6,411 nt of DNA from contig JAIYAA010000067.1 in NCBI GenBank assembly GCA_027489295.1, positions 1 to 6,411 of the forward strand, read 5' to 3'. The notes beneath the pieces are model-generated. The model was given only the letters and a program-made list of their open reading frames with translations. It was not told the DNA's origin and did not search any database. Below, one piece after another: positions 4,999 through 6,411 of this stretch. Position 1 is the stretch's first letter. Every line of letters begins with the position of its first letter. The stretch is from Sphingomonadales bacterium (lineage in GTDB: Bacteria; Pseudomonadota; Alphaproteobacteria; Sphingomonadales; Sphingomonadaceae). The translations under genes and the position numbers were made by a program.

Positions 4999-5802
4999 AT
5001 GGCGCTGCTGGAGCGGATCTGGCTGGTCGGTGCCGGCAATATGGGCGGGGCGATGCTGCGCCGCTGGGCCGGCGCGGGGATCGACGCGTCCGCGATCACC
5101 GTCATCGATCCAGGCAGCCCGGCGATTCCGGAAGGTGTGCGGCATGTGACCGCGCCGCCGGAGGGCGAGCGCCCCACGGCTGTCGTGCTCGCGGTGAAGC
5201 CGCAGCAACTCCATAGCGTCGCGCCGGTGCTCGCTCCGGCGGTGGCAGGCGTGCCGCTGCTCGTGTCGATCCTCGCCGGAGTGGAAGTCGCGACGCTGGC
5301 GCAGGCGCTGGGCGCGAGGACCGTGGTGCGCGCCATGCCCAATCTGCCGGTCGCGATCGGCAAGGGCGTTGTCGGGCTTACCACGCCGAGCGACGATGCC
5401 GCTGCGCGGGCTGCCGCCGAAACGCTGATGCAGCCGCTCGGACTGGTCGAATGGGTGCCGAGCGAGACCATGCTCGACGCACTGACCGCGCTGGCGGGCT
5501 GCGGCCCCGGTTTCGTGTTCCGCTTCGTCGATGCTCTGGCCGAAGCCGGCGCGGCGCTGGGTCTGCCGGCCGATCAGGCACAGCGGCTGGCGCTCGCCAC
5601 CGTCGAAGGCTCCGGCGTGATGGCGGCGGCGGCGAGCGATAGCCCTGCGGTGCTCGCCGATCGCGTCGCCAGCCCGGGCGGCTCGACGCGCGAAGGGCTC
5701 AACGTGCTCGATCGCGACGGCGCGCTCAAGGCGTTGCTGCGCGACACGCTTGCCGCTTCTGCGCGGCGGAACGCCGAGATGGCCGCCGAAGCGCGCAAAT
5801 AG
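4999..5802 (+). CDS. proC: Pyrroline-5-carboxylate reductase
   Basis: ProC carries out the last step of proline synthesis, reducing 1-pyrroline-5-carboxylate with NAD(P)H in the cytoplasm. The 267-residue length is normal. The Rossmann motif is VGAGNMGGAML (10-20, with G11, G13 and G16), followed by VLAVKPQ (63-69), VRAMPNLPVAIGKGV (110-124) and GCGPGFVFRFVDALAEAG (167-184). The P5CR signature VASPGGSTREGLNVLD lies at 223-238. Compared with the common MPNTP, GSGPA and GGTT forms it has MPNLP, GCGPG and GGST; I regard these as lineage variants. The gene starts one base after the YbjN stop with GAGG six bases before the ATG. The left half of the C-terminal tail is Ala/Glu/Arg-rich and unremarkable. 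Its link with ubiK and ybjN is by position only. Confidence 0.95.
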   Translation: MALLERIWLVGAGNMGGAMLRRWAGAGIDASAITVIDPGSPAIPEGVRHVTAPPEGERPTAVVLAVKPQQLHSVAPVLAPAVAGVPLLVSILAGVEVATLAQALGARTVVRAMPNLPVAIGKGVVGLTTPSDDAAARAAAETLMQPLGLVEWVPSETMLDALTALAGCGPGFVFRFVDALAEAGAALGLPADQAQRLALATVEGSGVMAAAASDSPAVLADRVASPGGSTREGLNVLDRDGALKALLRDTLAASARRNAEMAAEARK

Positions 5803-5815
5803 CGCGGCCGCCAAC

Positions 5816-5840
5816 GGAACGTGCTGGATTTCCAGCGGTT
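5816..5840 (+). promoter_or_regulatory. EcfG-type general stress response promoter of the hemerythrin gene
   Basis: GGAAC (5816-5820) is followed after 16 bases by GGTT (5837-5840). Alphaproteobacterial EcfG sigma factors recognise GGAAC-N16/17-(C/G)GTT, so both elements and the spacing fit. It lies 14 bases after the proC stop and 32 bases before the downstream ATG, leaving room for a start site at about 5846-5848. Hemerythrin-like and small membrane proteins are common members of this regulon, which supports the call. Confidence 0.65.
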
Positions 5841-5842
5841 AA

Positions 5843-5868
5843 GCCTCCGATCTAACATCGACGGAGGC
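5843..5868 (+). promoter_or_regulatory. Hairpin that covers the hemerythrin ribosome binding site
   Basis: GCCTCCG (5843-5849) is perfectly complementary to CGGAGGC (5862-5868), with a 12-base loop. The right arm contains GGAGG (5863-5867), the strong ribosome binding site five bases before the ATG at 5873. The predicted start site of the stress promoter falls within the left arm. The hairpin has no T-run and is therefore a poor terminator candidate for proC. Confidence 0.5.
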
Positions 5869-5872
5869 TGAC

Positions 5873-6411
5873 ATGGCTACGACGACCGAACGCGAACCCA
5901 AGCGCACGACGAAGACCACGGCCAAGGACACGGCAAAGCCCAACACCGGTACCAGCGTAGGCGTGATCGCCGGCGCGGTTGCAGGTGGCGCGGCGCTGGG
6001 TCTGCTTGCGATGCTCGGCCGCAAGGCGGCGGTGCAGGCGCCCAGCGCGCTCGCCGGCAACTGGGACGACGCGCTCAAGGCCGAGCACAAGGCGGTGCTG
6101 AAGGTGTTCGACACGCTCGAGGCCACCGACGACAAGTCGACGATTCGCCGCAACATGTTGCTCGCGCACATCAAGCACGCGCTGGTGAAGCACGCGATCG
6201 AGGAAGAGAATGTGATCTACCCGGCGCTCCGCGAAGCGGGGAAGACCGAGGAGGCCGACAATCTCAACGCCGAGCACGGCTATGTGAAGCAGTTCCTCTA
6301 TGAGCTGGAGAACATGCCGAGCACCTCGCCCAAGTGGCTGGAGAAGGTGAAGGAATTCCGCGCGGCGCTGGAAAAGCACATTCGCGAGGAAGAGGACGAA
6401 CTGTTCCCCGA
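5873..6411 (+). CDS. Membrane-anchored hemerythrin HHE domain protein (3' end outside window)
   Basis: The first 179 codons are present with no stop before the window edge. Residues 1-28 are Thr/Lys-rich and hydrophilic. Residues 29-49 (GVIAGAVAGGAALGLLAMLG) form one Gly/Ala-rich membrane helix followed by RK. The HHE four-helix domain follows with the candidate di-iron ligands H72, H107 with E111 (HxxxE), H135, and H169 with E173 (HxxxE), in WDDALKAEH, KHAIEEENVIYPAL, LNAEHGYVKQFL and KHIREEEDELFP. Such domains bind a di-iron centre and sense or carry O2, NO or peroxide; the ligand here is unknown. The start is fixed by GGAGG five bases upstream. The gene has its own EcfG-like promoter after proC, which suggests induction in the general stress response. 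The missing part is probably short, since the second HxxxE ends the HHE domain. Confidence 0.9.
   Translation, partial: MATTTEREPKRTTKTTAKDTAKPNTGTSVGVIAGAVAGGAALGLLAMLGRKAAVQAPSALAGNWDDALKAEHKAVLKVFDTLEATDDKSTIRRNMLLAHIKHALVKHAIEEENVIYPALREAGKTEEADNLNAEHGYVKQFLYELENMPSTSPKWLEKVKEFRAALEKHIREEEDELFP

Noticed and set aside
4497..5814. Two long minus-strand frames of more than 320 codons opposite ybjN and proC
   Set aside because: They are antisense shadows of two well-supported genes. Composition is biased and no motif or ribosome binding site is seen.
5852..6379. Minus-strand frame of 175 codons opposite the hemerythrin gene
   Set aside because: The plus strand has a complete HHE ligand set, a good ribosome binding site and a promoter; the minus frame has no recognisable domain.

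Overview
The window looks like ordinary chromosomal DNA from a GC-rich alphaproteobacterium, most likely a sphingomonad. Pointers are the very high GC at third codon positions, the family-level character of the proteins, the rarity of GANTC sites (three in 6.4 kb), and an EcfG-type stress promoter near the right end. I see no mobile elements, tRNA or rRNA genes, CRISPR arrays or phage genes.

Left part (1-1254): the start of a minus-strand RBBP9/YdeN-family serine hydrolase diverges from tlyA, an rRNA 2'-O-methyltransferase with all four expected catalytic residues. Putative promoters for the two genes overlap in the 133-base gap. A non-coding gap of 258 bases follows tlyA.

Middle part (1255-3393): this is a phosphate module. 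A DIPP-like NUDIX hydrolase is in frame, with no stop codon, with a DUF47 (PhoU-related) protein, and six bases later comes a PiT-type phosphate permease. The NUDIX reading frame has no ATG or GTG start. A good ribosome binding site instead points to an ATT codon. Whether NUDIX and DUF47 are made as one fused protein or as two proteins is the main open question in this window.

Right part (3394-6411): a same-strand series of TspO/MBR membrane protein, UbiK/BMFP ubiquinone-biosynthesis accessory factor, YbjN-domain protein and pyrroline-5-carboxylate reductase (proC). The last gene is a membrane-anchored hemerythrin-domain protein, cut by the window edge. It has a GGAAC-N16-GGTT promoter matching the general stress response sigma factor EcfG, and a hairpin that hides its ribosome binding site. 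The predicted start site lies inside the left arm of that hairpin, so read-through transcripts could be silent while stress-promoter transcripts are translated.

No wholly new system is evident. The unusual points are the NUDIX-DUF47 read-through with its non-standard start, the regulatory layout before the hemerythrin gene, and the overlapping divergent promoters at tlyA.
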